Numbered from the stretch's first letter, positions 19,276-28,867 are shown. The stretch: 64,000 nt of DNA from Hymenobacter sp. DG25A (GCF_001280305.1 NZ_CP012623.1:1302001-1366000), one strand, 5' to 3'. A program made the numbers and translations. The notes: a model not told the origin generated them from the letters alone.

Positions 19276-20550
19276 TCAGTCAATTGCGGCTCCCAGTACT
19301 TCCAGCATAGCCTGAGCTTTCAGCAGGCATTCCTCGTATTCGCGCTCGGGCACAGAATCGTACGTAATGGCTGAGCCGACTTGGAAGCTGAGGTAGCCGG
19401 TGTTCTGGCGGTATTGCAGGGAGCGGATAACGACGTTGAAATCGAAGTCGCCGTTGGGCAGCACGTAGCCGATGCTGCCGCTGTAGAGGCCGCGCCGGGT
19501 GCGCTCATACTGCTCAATCAGCTGCATAGCCCTTATTTTGGGGGCGCCGGTCATCGAGCCCATAGGGAATGCGGCCAGCAAGATATCAACCACGTCAGTG
19601 CCGGGGCGGGCCTGGGCCTGCACAGTGGATATCATCTGCCAGACGTGGCGGAAGGGATACAGGCCGAAGAGTTCCGGCACCTGCACCGAACCGGTTTCAG
19701 CCACCCGGGCCAGGTCGTTGCGCACCAAATCCACAATCATCAGATTCTCAGCGCGCTCCTTCTCGTCGTGTAGCAGGGTGTGGCGCTGCTGCGCATCGGT
19801 TTCCGGAGTATTGCCGCGGCGGATAGTGCCTTTTATCGGCTGGGAAAGTAGCGTAGCGCCTTCGCGGCGCAGAAACCGCTCGGGCGAGGCGCACAATAGG
19901 TAGCGGTCTTCCCATTTGTAAAACCCGGCAAAAGGGGTGGGAGAAGCCGCATTCAGCCGATGGAACATGGCTACCGGCTCCAATAATACCTGTTCGGCAT
20001 AAAACTCCTGACACAGATTCAGCTCGTATACTTCTCCATTCAAAATATCTTCCTGAATGTTCTGCACGGCCGCTAAATAATCTGCCTTAGGCATGCGGGG
20101 GCGCACAGCGGGAATATGGGGTGCTGAATCAGAAAGCTCCGTGCTCAGAATTTCCGCCAATACGGTTGCCGGGCCATGTATTTCCACGCTTTCAGGCAGA
20201 AAGCGCAGCCAGATTTCGGCCTCAAAAAAGTGCAGCGCCGGCCATTCTAACCCATCCGGGTGGCCGCTGTGCAGGAGCGGCTCTATTTCGTTCTTTAGCT
20301 CATAGGAAAGCATGCCGCAGCGCGGAGCCGGGGTGGGCTGCCGGAGCCAGCCGCGCAGCTCAGCCAGGGAAGATGGCGCATCTGACGGCGTATGCCGCAC
20401 AGCCAGCAAGTCCCGGAAACCCCCAAAAGGGTAACTCAGCCCATTAGAGCTGTAATAAGCACAACACCGAAACCCGGCGGCCCAGCCAAGTGCCAGCTCC
20501 CGGAAACGGGCCGCAGAAACAGGAAGATCAACGTAAGAAACGAAAAGCAC
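19276..20550 (-). CDS. pabB: Aminodeoxychorismate synthase component I
   Basis: PabB converts chorismate and ammonia to 4-amino-4-deoxychorismate on the path to folate. The 424-residue product carries the chorismate-utilising domain with PIKGT at 238-242: the lysine (240) is the feature that separates PabB from anthranilate synthase TrpE, which has alanine there. GSMTGAPK at 331-338 and the following helix are also typical. There is no fused glutaminase or lyase domain, and no pabA or pabC nearby. Translation begins at GTG (20550), four bases after a perfect TACCTTTG element, so a leaderless mRNA is predicted. TrpE-like function is the main alternative. Confidence 0.9.
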   Translation of the reverse strand: MLFVSYVDLPVSAARFRELALGWAAGFRCCAYYSSNGLSYPFGGFRDLLAVRHTPSDAPSSLAELRGWLRQPTPAPRCGMLSYELKNEIEPLLHSGHPDGLEWPALHFFEAEIWLRFLPESVEIHGPATVLAEILSTELSDSAPHIPAVRPRMPKADYLAAVQNIQEDILNGEVYELNLCQEFYAEQVLLEPVAMFHRLNAASPTPFAGFYKWEDRYLLCASPERFLRREGATLLSQPIKGTIRRGNTPETDAQQRHTLLHDEKERAENLMIVDLVRNDLARVAETGSVQVPELFGLYPFRHVWQMISTVQAQARPGTDVVDILLAAFPMGSMTGAPKIRAMQLIEQYERTRRGLYSGSIGYVLPNGDFDFNVVIRSLQYRQNTGYLSFQVGSAITYDSVPEREYEECLLKAQAMLEVLGAAID

Positions 20551-20554
20551 GGAG

Positions 20555-20562
20555 CAAAGGTA
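20555..20562 (-). promoter_or_regulatory. -7 promoter element of pabB, predicted leaderless
   Basis: TACCTTTG on the minus strand sits four bases before the GTG start of pabB. No clear -33 TTG is visible at the expected distance. Confidence 0.5.
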
Positions 20563-20602
20563 GCGCAGAGCCGCCGACCAGTAGTGCCGGCCCCGGCGTG
20601 GT

Positions 20603-22156
20603 TTACTTCAAACCCGCCAGCGCCACTTTAGCTTTGGCATCGGTGCTGTTCTTGTACTCGTGCCGGGGGTAGCTCAGGGCTTTCTGAAAATAGGTGCGGG
20701 CCGTATTTTTCTGCCCTTCGGCCAGATATAGGTAGCCGAGCTGCAAGGCCGATTGCGGGGCAAAATAATACGGCGCGGGGCCGGCCAGCGCAATGGTCCG
20801 AGCATAGAGCAGGCGGGCCGAGTCCAGCTGCCCCAGACCATGCCAGGCGCGGGCCGCCCGGTAGGGAGCTTCCAGCTGGTCGCGCAACTGGGTGGTGCGG
20901 GTGCCGTGGAAGGTGGCCAGCGTGCGCAGGGCCTCGCGGTAGTAGCCGCCGTCAATCTGCAGGCGGGCGCGGGTAAGGATGTGGTTCAGCGGGAGCTTAT
21001 CCTCTACCACCCGCTGGGCGTAGCTGTCTTCTTCCACCACGGTGCGCCCGCCATCATTAATCTGCCCGTAATACTGCCTAGCTGCGGGGGCATCATTCGA
21101 GAGCCAGGCGGCCAGGTACAGCTTAAAGGCAGCGTCCTTGCGGTAGTGCTGGCCCCGGTTTTCGCGCAGGAACTGCAGATTCTCCCGCTCGGAGGCCGCG
21201 TAAATGCCCTGGTACAGGAGCAGGTCGGCGGCCATGTGGTGCAGGTAGGGCACGGCCAGGTAAGCCGGGCCGGTGGGGCGGGTGCGGAAGGCAGCCAGGG
21301 CCTGGTCAGTCTGGTGCTGTTTTTTATGCAGGCTGATGAGCAGGTAGCTGAACAGCAGATTGTCGGGTTGCTGAGCCGCTAAACTGGTGGCCAGCTGAAC
21401 GGCCTCCTCGCTTTTCTTGAAGTAGGTTTCCTCCACCAAAGCCAGGATAATGCGGGTTTCGGGCTGAAACTCGTGGGGCTGCCGGGCGGCCGTGCGCAGG
21501 TTTTGGAGCCCGGCCTCTACGCTGCCCGGCAAGCCCAGCAGCTTCAAAAACCAGCGGTAGCCCTCCGGCAGGGAGCCGATAAAGAACTGCAGCATGCCCA
21601 GCGTTTTGCGGGCCGGCAGAAAGTTAGGATACTGCCGCACCGCGTCCTGCATTTGCAGATACGCCTGCCGCAGACTCCAGGCACCCTGAATTTCGTGCTG
21701 AAAAGCTACCTGCGCCGCTGCCTGATGCAACCGGATTTCAGCCAGGGTATACGCCCGCAAGGCGGAACGCTCTTGAGATTTAGCCAGCAAGGCCAGCCGC
21801 TTGTCCTGCTTCTGAATTACGCCTTCATACAGCCGGGCATCCTGCGAAATCATCAACTCCGTCAAATCAATGCCATCGGCTACCAGCAGGGTGCCGGCAC
21901 TGACGGGCGCGCGGAGCAGCTCGGGCTGAAGGCGGGCGCGGGCAGTGGAAATGCGCAGCTTCAGGAGCTCGGTGTAAGCCTGCCGGGCCGTGGGCGTGAG
22001 GGGCCAGTTATAGGAAGGGGGGCGTACTGCCTCCGGCAGCTCCTGCCGGGCCAGGGCCGTTGTGGCCAGCAGCAGGCATAGCAACCCAAGCACCAAGCCC
22101 GAAATCAGGCTTAGGCAGGATGAAACGGAACGGGCTGCTGACGGCGGATAAGACAC
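20603..22156 (-). CDS. Secreted tetratricopeptide-repeat protein
   Basis: A signal peptide (LSLISGLVLGLLCLLLATTA, cleaved after ALA) leads into about 470 residues of mostly helical sequence. Several stretches fit TPR spacing, most clearly the C-terminal ALQLGYLYLAEGQKNTARTY, and a segment near the middle (NLLFSYLLISLHKKQHQTDQALAAF). It is likely a periplasmic protein mediating protein-protein contacts; the precise role is unknown. The open frame reaches TTG at 22177, inside the terminator of the gene upstream, so GTG at 22156 is preferred. The leading residues of either start do not affect the mature protein. Confidence 0.72.
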   Translation of the reverse strand: MSYPPSAARSVSSCLSLISGLVLGLLCLLLATTALARQELPEAVRPPSYNWPLTPTARQAYTELLKLRISTARARLQPELLRAPVSAGTLLVADGIDLTELMISQDARLYEGVIQKQDKRLALLAKSQERSALRAYTLAEIRLHQAAAQVAFQHEIQGAWSLRQAYLQMQDAVRQYPNFLPARKTLGMLQFFIGSLPEGYRWFLKLLGLPGSVEAGLQNLRTAARQPHEFQPETRIILALVEETYFKKSEEAVQLATSLAAQQPDNLLFSYLLISLHKKQHQTDQALAAFRTRPTGPAYLAVPYLHHMAADLLLYQGIYAASERENLQFLRENRGQHYRKDAAFKLYLAAWLSNDAPAARQYYGQINDGGRTVVEEDSYAQRVVEDKLPLNHILTRARLQIDGGYYREALRTLATFHGTRTTQLRDQLEAPYRAARAWHGLGQLDSARLLYARTIALAGPAPYYFAPQSALQLGYLYLAEGQKNTARTYFQKALSYPRHEYKNSTDAKAKVALAGLK

Positions 22157-22174
22157 GAGGGCACTGAATAGCAA

Positions 22175-22209
22175 CAAAAAAGGAACGGCACAACACCGTT
22201 CCTTTTTCT
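22175..22209 (-). terminator. Terminator of the Nif3-zinc ribbon operon
   Basis: AAAAAGGAACGG and its complement flank a seven-base loop, 29 bases after the zinc-ribbon gene stop. It lies just before the TPR gene. Confidence 0.85.
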
Positions 22210-22237
22210 GTAGTACTGATTACCGGTTGGGTATCAA

Positions 22238-22987
22238 TTACACGTTTTTCACTTCCACGTCGGCCAGTACGCGGCCGCAGTGCTCGCACACGATGATTTT
22301 CTTGTGGGCGATGATATCGGCCTGGCGCTGGGGGGGCACTGTGTTAAAGCAGCCGCCGCAGGCGTCACGCTTCACCGTTACCACGGCCAGGCCGTTGCGT
22401 ACGTTGCCGCGGATTCGGGTGTAAGCCATCAACAGCCGGTCCTCGATAGGCTTCACAGCCTTCTCGCGCTCGGTCATGATTTTCTTCTCATCGGTTTCGC
22501 TCTCTCCTACGATGGTTTCCAGCTCCGACTTTTTGTTGTCGAGGTCTTTCTTCCGCTCTTCCAGGCGCTGCTTGGTACCGCTGATTTCGTTGTTCTTCAA
22601 CTCAATCTGGTACTGGGCTTCTTTGATCTTCTTTTCAGAAATCTGGATTTCCAGCTTCTGCAACTCAATTTCCTTGGCAATAGCCTCGTACTCCCGGTTG
22701 TTACGCACGTTCTGCTGCTGGTCCTCATACTTCTTGATGAGGCCGTCGGCATCCTTGGCGTTTTGCTTACGCTGCTTGATTTGCTCGTTGAGGCTGGCAA
22801 TTTCTTCGTCGAACTTGCTTACGCGCACTTCGTAACCCGCAATTTCGTCCTCCAGGTCACGTACCTCTTCCGGCAAATCGCCGCGTACACGCCGGATTTC
22901 GTCAAGCTGCGAGTCAAGCTGCTGCAGGTTCAGAAGGGCTTCCAGCTTGCTGGCAACAGTGGTTTCCACAGAGGGGTTAGAAATCAT
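22238..22987 (-). CDS. Coiled-coil protein with C-terminal C4 zinc ribbon
   Basis: From the ATG at 22987 the protein has 249 residues. Residues 10-180 form a long antiparallel coiled coil, rich in Glu, Lys and Gln. The C-terminus holds a zinc ribbon with Cys210, Cys213, Cys234 and Cys237 (CGGC and CEHC). This architecture matches the CT398/HP0958 family; in Helicobacter pylori that protein binds RpoN and flagellin mRNA, but the role in Bacteroidota is not established. It overlaps the end of the Nif3-like gene by 11 bases, a pairing that is frequent, so both are one transcription unit. The presence of a sigma-54 activator in the same region is suggestive only. Confidence 0.9.
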   Translation of the reverse strand: MISNPSVETTVASKLEALLNLQQLDSQLDEIRRVRGDLPEEVRDLEDEIAGYEVRVSKFDEEIASLNEQIKQRKQNAKDADGLIKKYEDQQQNVRNNREYEAIAKEIELQKLEIQISEKKIKEAQYQIELKNNEISGTKQRLEERKKDLDNKKSELETIVGESETDEKKIMTEREKAVKPIEDRLLMAYTRIRGNVRNGLAVVTVKRDACGGCFNTVPPQRQADIIAHKKIIVCEHCGRVLADVEVKNV

Positions 22988-24125
22988 AACGGACAGGGTT
23001 GGTGAGGGTCTCGGCAATGAAGAGCGCAAAAGTACTTCCAAAGTTGGCGGTAAGCAAATCCCGGAAAACCTCCCCGGTAAATTGTTCGCTCTCAAAATGG
23101 CCTACGTCGCAGAGCATCAGCCTGCCTTCGGCTTCAAAATATTCGTGGTATTTCAGGTCGCCGGTCACGTAGGCATCGGCCCCGGTGCTACGGGCTTTAC
23201 CAATGAGAAAACTGCCGGCCCCGCCGCACAGCGCTACTTTCTGGATGGGCCGGGTAAACTCCGTGTGCTTCACTACGGGTATGCCCAGCTCCTCGCGCAG
23301 AAGTTGGCGGAAGGCGGCCGGGTCCAGCGGTTGGGGTAGCTCGCCTACCATGCCGGAGCCCACTTCCTGGTGGGTGTTTTCCAGCTTCACCACCTCGTAG
23401 GCCACTTCCTCGTAGGGGTGGGCCTGGCGCAAGGCTCGCAGCACGCTATTCTGCAGATAGAGCGGCATTAGCACCTCTATGCGCTGCTCATACACGGTTT
23501 GGGGCTCGCCCGGCTGCCCGATGAACGGGTTAGTGCCCGCGCCGGGCGTGAAGGTGCCGGTGCCTTCTATCCGGAAGCTGCAGTCCTGGTAGTTGCCTAC
23601 GCGGCCCGCGCCGGCCTGGTACAGCGCCTGCAGCACGGCCTGGGTGTGCGGGGGTGGGGTATAGGTGATGAGCTTGGCCAGCGTGCCGGATTTAGGGTCG
23701 AGGATGCGCACGTTTTGCAGGCCCAGCTTTTCGGCCAGCTTGCGGTTTACGCCCTGCTGCACATTGTCCAGGTTGGTGTGGGCGGCGTAAATGGCAATGT
23801 CGTTTTTAAGCGCTTTTATCAGGGTTTGCTCTACTTCACTGGCCCCGGTGAGGCGCTTGAGCGGGCGGAATATCACGGGATGGTGCACCACTACCATGTT
23901 GCAGCCGCGCTGCAGAGCTTCCTCCAGCACAGCCGGGGTGCAGTCCAGCGCTATCAGCACGCCGCGCACCTCCATGGTGGGGTCGCCGCACTGCAGGCCG
24001 GCGTTGTCGTAGGTTTCCTGGTAGGCAAGGGGTGCCGCGGCCTCAAGCACCCGGGCGAGATCAGCCACGGTTGATGCTTTACGGGTGCTTACCGAAACAG
24101 GGCTGGGAGCCGGCTGAGTATACAT
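22977..24125 (-). CDS. Nif3-like dinuclear metal-centre hexameric protein
   Basis: The protein belongs to the NIF3/YbgI family, toroidal hexamers with two metal ions per subunit; some members are annotated as GTP cyclohydrolase 1 type 2, but the physiological reaction is unsettled. The histidines of MVVVHHPVIF and AAHTNLD, and the late HFESEQF motif (metal-binding His and Glu), are all present. A middle insertion of about 130 residues (NQY-type PII-like domain) makes it 382 residues, normal for the longer Bacteroidota and Firmicutes form. It leads an operon with the zinc-ribbon gene. Confidence 0.92.
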   Translation of the reverse strand: MYTQPAPSPVSVSTRKASTVADLARVLEAAAPLAYQETYDNAGLQCGDPTMEVRGVLIALDCTPAVLEEALQRGCNMVVVHHPVIFRPLKRLTGASEVEQTLIKALKNDIAIYAAHTNLDNVQQGVNRKLAEKLGLQNVRILDPKSGTLAKLITYTPPPHTQAVLQALYQAGAGRVGNYQDCSFRIEGTGTFTPGAGTNPFIGQPGEPQTVYEQRIEVLMPLYLQNSVLRALRQAHPYEEVAYEVVKLENTHQEVGSGMVGELPQPLDPAAFRQLLREELGIPVVKHTEFTRPIQKVALCGGAGSFLIGKARSTGADAYVTGDLKYHEYFEAEGRLMLCDVGHFESEQFTGEVFRDLLTANFGSTFALFIAETLTNPVRYDF

Positions 24126-24229
24126 AGGACGTGGGATTAGGTAGTAGAAGCGCGCCGCAAGTTGCAGTACCCGGCTGGATTTCGACTTTGCGGCACTCTA
24201 TAAATGATTGATTTCTGCTTGCGAGTCAG

Positions 24230-24910
24230 CTATTCCATAAGGGCGCTAAGTACTTCTACGTAGCGCGCTACGTGCTGCGGCAGCCCCCGCCGTTTGTATT
24301 GCATGAGGTAGCGTGGGTGGTCCAGCACTTCAATATGGTCGAAAAGCGTGAGCTCCTGATTAAGCTGCTGCAGGTATTTTGCGTTGCGGCGCCCCAGGCA
24401 CACGGCCACCGAGCGGCGCAGGCCCACCTCCAGCACCTGCTGTTGCAGGGAAAGGCGCATATCGTCTGCCAGCGCCGCCGTGAGGGCCGGCGCATCATAA
24501 TAATTATAGTTGCGCTCTTCCCGCAGCAGCACCAGCGGGTAAAGGGAGCCGAGGTAGAAATCCTGGTAAAAACGGGCGGGCCCACCCATGGCCGCCACCA
24601 CCTGATAGATAAACTGGCTGGAAAGCTCCCGCTGCCGGGGCAGCGCATTGGTAATGCCGCAGTCATCGGCCAGGGCTACCGGGTCGGTGAAGGCCACGCC
24701 GGTACGGCCGCTGCCAAAGCGCCCGGGATTAATGCCCAGCAGGGCTACCCGGGGTTCGGGGCTGGCGTAGTACTGCCGGGCAAAAGCCGTGAGCAAGGGC
24801 TGCACCTCGGGCTGCTGGTAAGGGCTTTCCGCCGAAACCCCAGCAGGCAGCGCGGCCGGCAGCGGAAAATTGGTTAGAAAGGGCAGGAGGCGGTCGGCAA
24901 ATGAAGTCAT
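24230..24910 (-). CDS. SMUG2-like uracil-DNA glycosylase family protein
   Basis: The 226-residue product (starting MTSFADRLLPF) belongs to the uracil-DNA glycosylase superfamily, in the SMUG2/DUF4918 branch. The motif ALLGINPGRFGSGRTGVAFT corresponds to the water-activating loop (motif I, GINPG), and DHPRYLMQY near the C-terminus to the leucine/minor-groove loop (motif II, with the conserved His-Pro). Such enzymes excise uracil or oxidised pyrimidines from DNA, starting base-excision repair. It is transcribed divergently from lpxK. Alternative ATG codons two and four residues upstream exist. Substrate preference is not deducible. Confidence 0.9.
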   Translation of the reverse strand: MTSFADRLLPFLTNFPLPAALPAGVSAESPYQQPEVQPLLTAFARQYYASPEPRVALLGINPGRFGSGRTGVAFTDPVALADDCGITNALPRQRELSSQFIYQVVAAMGGPARFYQDFYLGSLYPLVLLREERNYNYYDAPALTAALADDMRLSLQQQVLEVGLRRSVAVCLGRRNAKYLQQLNQELTLFDHIEVLDHPRYLMQYKRRGLPQHVARYVEVLSALME

Positions 24911-25026
24911 CAACATAAAATAGAAAGCCAACCCCAGGCAGCGGATAGGAATTAGGGGTGAGATGGAGTTTAAGCCAGGAAATCAGGCTTCTGGAAAGGT
25001 ACTCAGCCATGGCGGCAAAATCCCCG

Positions 25027-25034
25027 TATTTTTG
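25027..25034 (+). promoter_or_regulatory. -7 promoter element of lpxK
   Basis: TATTTTTG fits TAnnTTTG exactly and lies 21 bases before the lpxK ATG at 25056. A -33 TTG is not clear. Confidence 0.45.
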
Positions 25035-25055
25035 CCCGCTCTATTTTTTGCTACT

Positions 25056-26108
25056 ATGGCCCGATTGGTTACGCTTTTGCTGCTGCCGCTGAGCTGGCTT
25101 TATGCCGGCATAATGAGTGTGCGCAACTGGTTGTACGAGGCGGGGCTCCTGACGTCGGCGCGCTTCCCGGTGCCCCTTATTAGTGTGGGGAACCTGCGCG
25201 TGGGCGGCACCGGCAAAACGCCGCACGTGGCCTGGGTGGTGCTTGAGCTGCTGAAAATGGAAGAAGAGCCGGCCATTTTAAGCCGCGGGTATGGGCGCCG
25301 CACTAAGGGCTACCGCCTGGTAAAGCCCACGGATACGGCCGCTACGGTGGGCGACGAGCCCCTGCAGCACTTCCTGGATTTTAACGGCGCCGTACCCGTG
25401 GCCGTGGCCGAGGACCGCCGCGTGGGGTTGTTGCACCTGCTGACCAACCAGCACCCCAGCGCCATCGTCCTCGACGACGCCTACCAGCACCGCCGCGTTC
25501 AGCCGGCGCTTTCGATACTTCTCACGGAATATCAGCGGCCCTTTTACACCGACCAGGTGCTGCCGGCCGGCCGGTTGCGGGAAAGCCGGGCCGGGGCCCG
25601 CCGGGCCGATGTGGTGATAGTCACCAAATGCGCTGACCACCTGCCGGAAGCTGAGCAGCAGACAATGCGGCAGCAGATTGGCCGTTACACCAAGGCAGGA
25701 GTGCCGGTGCTGTTCTCTTCCTATAGCTATGGTGCCCCGGTAGCGGTAGGCGAACAGTCAGCGCCGGCCAGCCCGGAAGTGGTGCTGCTTACCGGCATTG
25801 CCCAGCCGGAACCCTTACGTTCTTACCTAGCCTCAACGGGCTACCAGATAGCGCACCACGCGGTTTTTTCTGACCATCACGCCTTCACCCCAGCGGAAAT
25901 TAAAGCTGTTTGTGTCCAATTACGGCCCGGACAAAGCATCTTTACCACGCAAAAGGATGCCATGCGCCTTTCCCAGCCCGCTTTGCAGCAGGTACTCTCC
26001 GGTGTGCCGGTGTTTTATATTCCTATTGAAGTCCGGTTTCTGGCCGATGGTGCCAGCCAGCTTCGCGCTTTACTAGTGTCTTCTTTTCAGCCCCAAGCTG
26101 TTGTCTGA
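25056..26108 (+). CDS. lpxK: Tetraacyldisaccharide 4'-kinase
   Basis: LpxK phosphorylates the 4' position of the lipid A disaccharide at the inner face of the cytoplasmic membrane. The ATG at 25056 (MARLVTLLLLPLSWLYAG) gives a 350-residue protein with an N-terminal membrane-associated helix and the P-loop VGNLRVGGTGKTPHV near residues 44-58; the longer frame upstream crosses the promoter. DDAYQHRR after the P-loop is the catalytic Asp/His region. The next gene, a putative porin, begins about 20 bases after its stop and may be cotranscribed. Confidence 0.96.
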   Translation: MARLVTLLLLPLSWLYAGIMSVRNWLYEAGLLTSARFPVPLISVGNLRVGGTGKTPHVAWVVLELLKMEEEPAILSRGYGRRTKGYRLVKPTDTAATVGDEPLQHFLDFNGAVPVAVAEDRRVGLLHLLTNQHPSAIVLDDAYQHRRVQPALSILLTEYQRPFYTDQVLPAGRLRESRAGARRADVVIVTKCADHLPEAEQQTMRQQIGRYTKAGVPVLFSSYSYGAPVAVGEQSAPASPEVVLLTGIAQPEPLRSYLASTGYQIAHHAVFSDHHAFTPAEIKAVCVQLRPGQSIFTTQKDAMRLSQPALQQVLSGVPVFYIPIEVRFLADGASQLRALLVSSFQPQAVV

Positions 26109-26127
26109 TCTGTCTTCTTTTTCGATT

Positions 26128-28083
26128 ATGCGGCGCCCGGGCCGGTTGCAAAAGCTCCTTGCCAGGAGTGGAGGTGTTCTGCTGGCTATCCTGCTGTGGC
26201 TGAGCGTAGTAGCGCCGCTGCATGCGCAGGTACTGGACGATACCACCAAAGTGTTATATAGCCCCCTGACTACCAAGGTTATCCGGGAGCGGGACGTGCT
26301 GCGCGACATCACCACCGGCCAAACGCTGGATACCACGCTGCTCACCTTCCACAACATCCGGCGGTACTGGCTGAATGATACCACGTACCAGCAGGACCTG
26401 GGCAACCTGGGCACGGCCTCGCGCAGGCTGCTCTGGGAGCAACCCACCAAGCTGGGCGCCCGCCTGGGCCGCACCGTCTTCGATAAATATGCCCGCACCG
26501 CCTCCGATGTGGTGTATTACGATACCCGCTCGCCCTACACCTTTTTCCGCTATCTGCAGGGCGGCCTGGGCGAGCAGATTTTTCAGCTCTCCTACGCCCG
26601 CAGCCTGAAAAAGAATGCCAACGTGGGTATCTCCTACGAGCGGCTGGCATCCAATAAAGTGCTGGCTGCCTCCCCCCGGGAAGGTTTGATTCGTCATTCC
26701 GGTATCACGCTCTTTGGCCGCTATCAAACTAAGGATGAGCAGTATCATCTGCTGGCCAATTACATCATTACGCGCCACGAGGCCGTGGAGCAGGGCGGAA
26801 TCCGGCCACTGGATGATGCGTCGATTCCGCGGGCCCTGCAGGATACCGTACCGAATCAGCTATTTGATTATCAGCGGGAAAGGGTGTGGCTGAGCCAGGC
26901 AGTGAATCGGGATAACCGGGACGATGCCCATTTGGCGCATACCTACCGGCTACTAGGCAAAGGCCTCACCGCCTTCCACATCTTCGATTTTAACCGGCAG
27001 CAAAACCGCTACAACGACGATGCCATTCCCTACGATGAGAGCGGCAAAATCCGGTACTATCCTCAGCTCAGCACTAAACAGCAAACCCAGTTCGACTCCA
27101 CCAAAACCGAGGACCGGGCTTTATTCCGGCAGATTGAAAACACCGTAGGCGTGCTGGGCCACACCGATGCCGTGGACTACCGCGTGTACGGCCGCTACCG
27201 CAATGCCCGCCTGGAAACCCGCTCTTTAATAGGTGGAGAAAGTAATGATACGTTGCCCATACGCACTTTCAATCAGTTTTTTTTGGGCGGAAACGCGGCC
27301 TTTCGCTACCAGCAATTTGCCATTCAAACGGCCGGCGAATACAAGATTGTCAATGAATACTGGGTGCGCGCTTCAGCGCGGTTAGGTTTTCTTACCGCGG
27401 AGTTATTCAGTTCCTCTTATTCACCTACGCTCACAGAGCAACAGTTCAGCGGCAACCACTATGCCTGGTTTCATGTAGACTCTGCTGAATTTAATAAATC
27501 ACAGGCCAACCAGTTGCTGGTACGGGTAGAAAAGCAACTGGGCGCGCAACGGTTTCTGGCAGAAGGCTCCGTAGTGAATATCAGCAACTTGATTTTTTAT
27601 AACCAGGACGCGAAGCCGGAGCAGTTGAATACGGACCGCCAGTTATATATTGGTCGCTTGCGGCATCGGCTGGTGCTCGGTGGTTTCTACACCGACCATG
27701 ACCTGACGCTCACTGGCGGGGGAGATGCTGAAGAACTGCGCATTCCGGCTGCCGTACTCACCAGCCGCATTGCCTACCAGGGGTTTCTGTTCAAGAAAGC
27801 ACTGTTCGGACAGGTAGGAGTGGAGACGTACTTTCAGTCCCGGTGGAAGGCCTATGCCTATAACCCCAGCACGCAGCAGTTTTTCGTGCAGGACCATTTC
27901 ACGGTGCGCAGCTACCCATTGGTGGATGTGTTCCTGACCGGTGACATCAAGACCGTAACCGTGTTCCTGAAGATGGCCTACCTCAACCAGGGGCTGCTGC
28001 ACAACGGGTATTTTGCCACGCCTTACTACACCGGTAATCCGCGCAGCTTCCAGTTTGGCATCAAGTGGAATTTCTTTGATTAA
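26128..28083 (+). CDS. Putative outer-membrane porin, Bacteroidota type
   Basis: The product (651 residues from the ATG at 26128) has a signal peptide ending PLHAQ, then an N-terminal region with TTKVLYSPLTTKVIRERDV and a long beta-rich part full of alternating aromatic residues. The C-terminus, RSFQFGIKWNFFD, ends in Phe-Phe-Asp in place of the classical terminal aromatic. This is the layout of the Bacteroidota putative porin family (PF14121), large outer-membrane barrels of unknown solute. A TTG seven bases before the lpxK stop would add nine residues and is not preferred. It follows lpxK and precedes miaE. Confidence 0.85.
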   Translation: MRRPGRLQKLLARSGGVLLAILLWLSVVAPLHAQVLDDTTKVLYSPLTTKVIRERDVLRDITTGQTLDTTLLTFHNIRRYWLNDTTYQQDLGNLGTASRRLLWEQPTKLGARLGRTVFDKYARTASDVVYYDTRSPYTFFRYLQGGLGEQIFQLSYARSLKKNANVGISYERLASNKVLAASPREGLIRHSGITLFGRYQTKDEQYHLLANYIITRHEAVEQGGIRPLDDASIPRALQDTVPNQLFDYQRERVWLSQAVNRDNRDDAHLAHTYRLLGKGLTAFHIFDFNRQQNRYNDDAIPYDESGKIRYYPQLSTKQQTQFDSTKTEDRALFRQIENTVGVLGHTDAVDYRVYGRYRNARLETRSLIGGESNDTLPIRTFNQFFLGGNAAFRYQQFAIQTAGEYKIVNEYWVRASARLGFLTAELFSSSYSPTLTEQQFSGNHYAWFHVDSAEFNKSQANQLLVRVEKQLGAQRFLAEGSVVNISNLIFYNQDAKPEQLNTDRQLYIGRLRHRLVLGGFYTDHDLTLTGGGDAEELRIPAAVLTSRIAYQGFLFKKALFGQVGVETYFQSRWKAYAYNPSTQQFFVQDHFTVRSYPLVDVFLTGDIKTVTVFLKMAYLNQGLLHNGYFATPYYTGNPRSFQFGIKWNFFD

Positions 28084-28139
28084 TCTGCTCTGCGGGGCCT
28101 CATCTGACCAGCCCGATTAAAGCACTGCTTTAGCTTCTC

Positions 28140-28781
28140 ATGACTGACGATATCCTTCCTGATGATAATGCCGAAGTAGCCCGGCAGCGCGAGAAAACCA
28201 TTCTCAAACTCAAGCTCAATACCGACCCCCGCTGGGTGGATATTGCCAGCAAGAACATTGAGGATATTCTCGTAGACCATGCCTACTGTGAGCAGAAAGC
28301 CGCCAGCACGGGTATCAGCCTTATTCTGAAATACCCCGAGAAATCCCGGCTGGTGGACGAGCTAACCGGCTTAGTAGCCGAGGAGTGGGCGCACTTTGAG
28401 CGCGTGCTGCTGGAGTTGCGCAAGCGCGGCTACGAACTAGGCCGCCCCCGCCGCGACGAGTACGTAGTACAGCTCATGACCCATGTGCGTAAGGGCGGCC
28501 CCCGCGAGCGGCAGCTGATGGATCAGCTGCTGGTAAGTGCTCTGATAGAGGCCCGTAGCTGCGAGCGATTCAAGCTTTTGTGGAAGCATATTCCGGACCC
28601 CGGCCTAAGTAAATTCTACTACGAACTGATGGTGTCAGAAGCCGGCCACTTTGTTAGTTACGTAGAGCTGGCCAAGGAATACTGCGACGCCCGGGAGGTT
28701 GATGCCCGCCTGCAGGAACTTCTCAAAATAGAAGGCGAAATCATTACCAGCCTGCCGGTGCGCAACGACCGGATGCATTAA
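28140..28781 (+). CDS. miaE: tRNA-(ms2io6A)-hydroxylase
   Basis: MiaE is a non-haem diiron monooxygenase that hydroxylates the isopentenyl side chain of ms2i6A37 in tRNA. In this 213-residue ferritin-like four-helix protein the diiron ligands appear as ExxH pairs: EEWAHFE (Glu82, His85) and EAGHF (Glu167, His170), together with Glu51 in HAYCEQKA and Glu137 in LIEARS. It acts on the product of MiaB, encoded at 17.6-19.0 kb. MiaE is less widespread than MiaB. The gene lies 56 bases after the porin gene and ends at a very long hairpin terminator. Confidence 0.95.
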   Translation: MTDDILPDDNAEVARQREKTILKLKLNTDPRWVDIASKNIEDILVDHAYCEQKAASTGISLILKYPEKSRLVDELTGLVAEEWAHFERVLLELRKRGYELGRPRRDEYVVQLMTHVRKGGPRERQLMDQLLVSALIEARSCERFKLLWKHIPDPGLSKFYYELMVSEAGHFVSYVELAKEYCDAREVDARLQELLKIEGEIITSLPVRNDRMH

Positions 28782-28802
28782 CCAGATTCTCTCCTAGAGT
28801 TA

Positions 28803-28862
28803 AATTAGAAGGGCCCGTAGCCGTATCTCATTTTGGGATACGGCTACGGGCCCTTCTAATTT
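28803..28862. terminator. Long perfect-stem bidirectional terminator, miaE and GH2 gene
   Basis: A stem of about 25 base pairs (arms beginning AATTAGAAGGGCCCGTAGCC) surrounds a short loop with CATTTTG. It sits between convergent genes, and its base ends only 6 bases from the GH2 gene stop. Confidence 0.85.
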
Positions 28863-28867
28863 CTGTT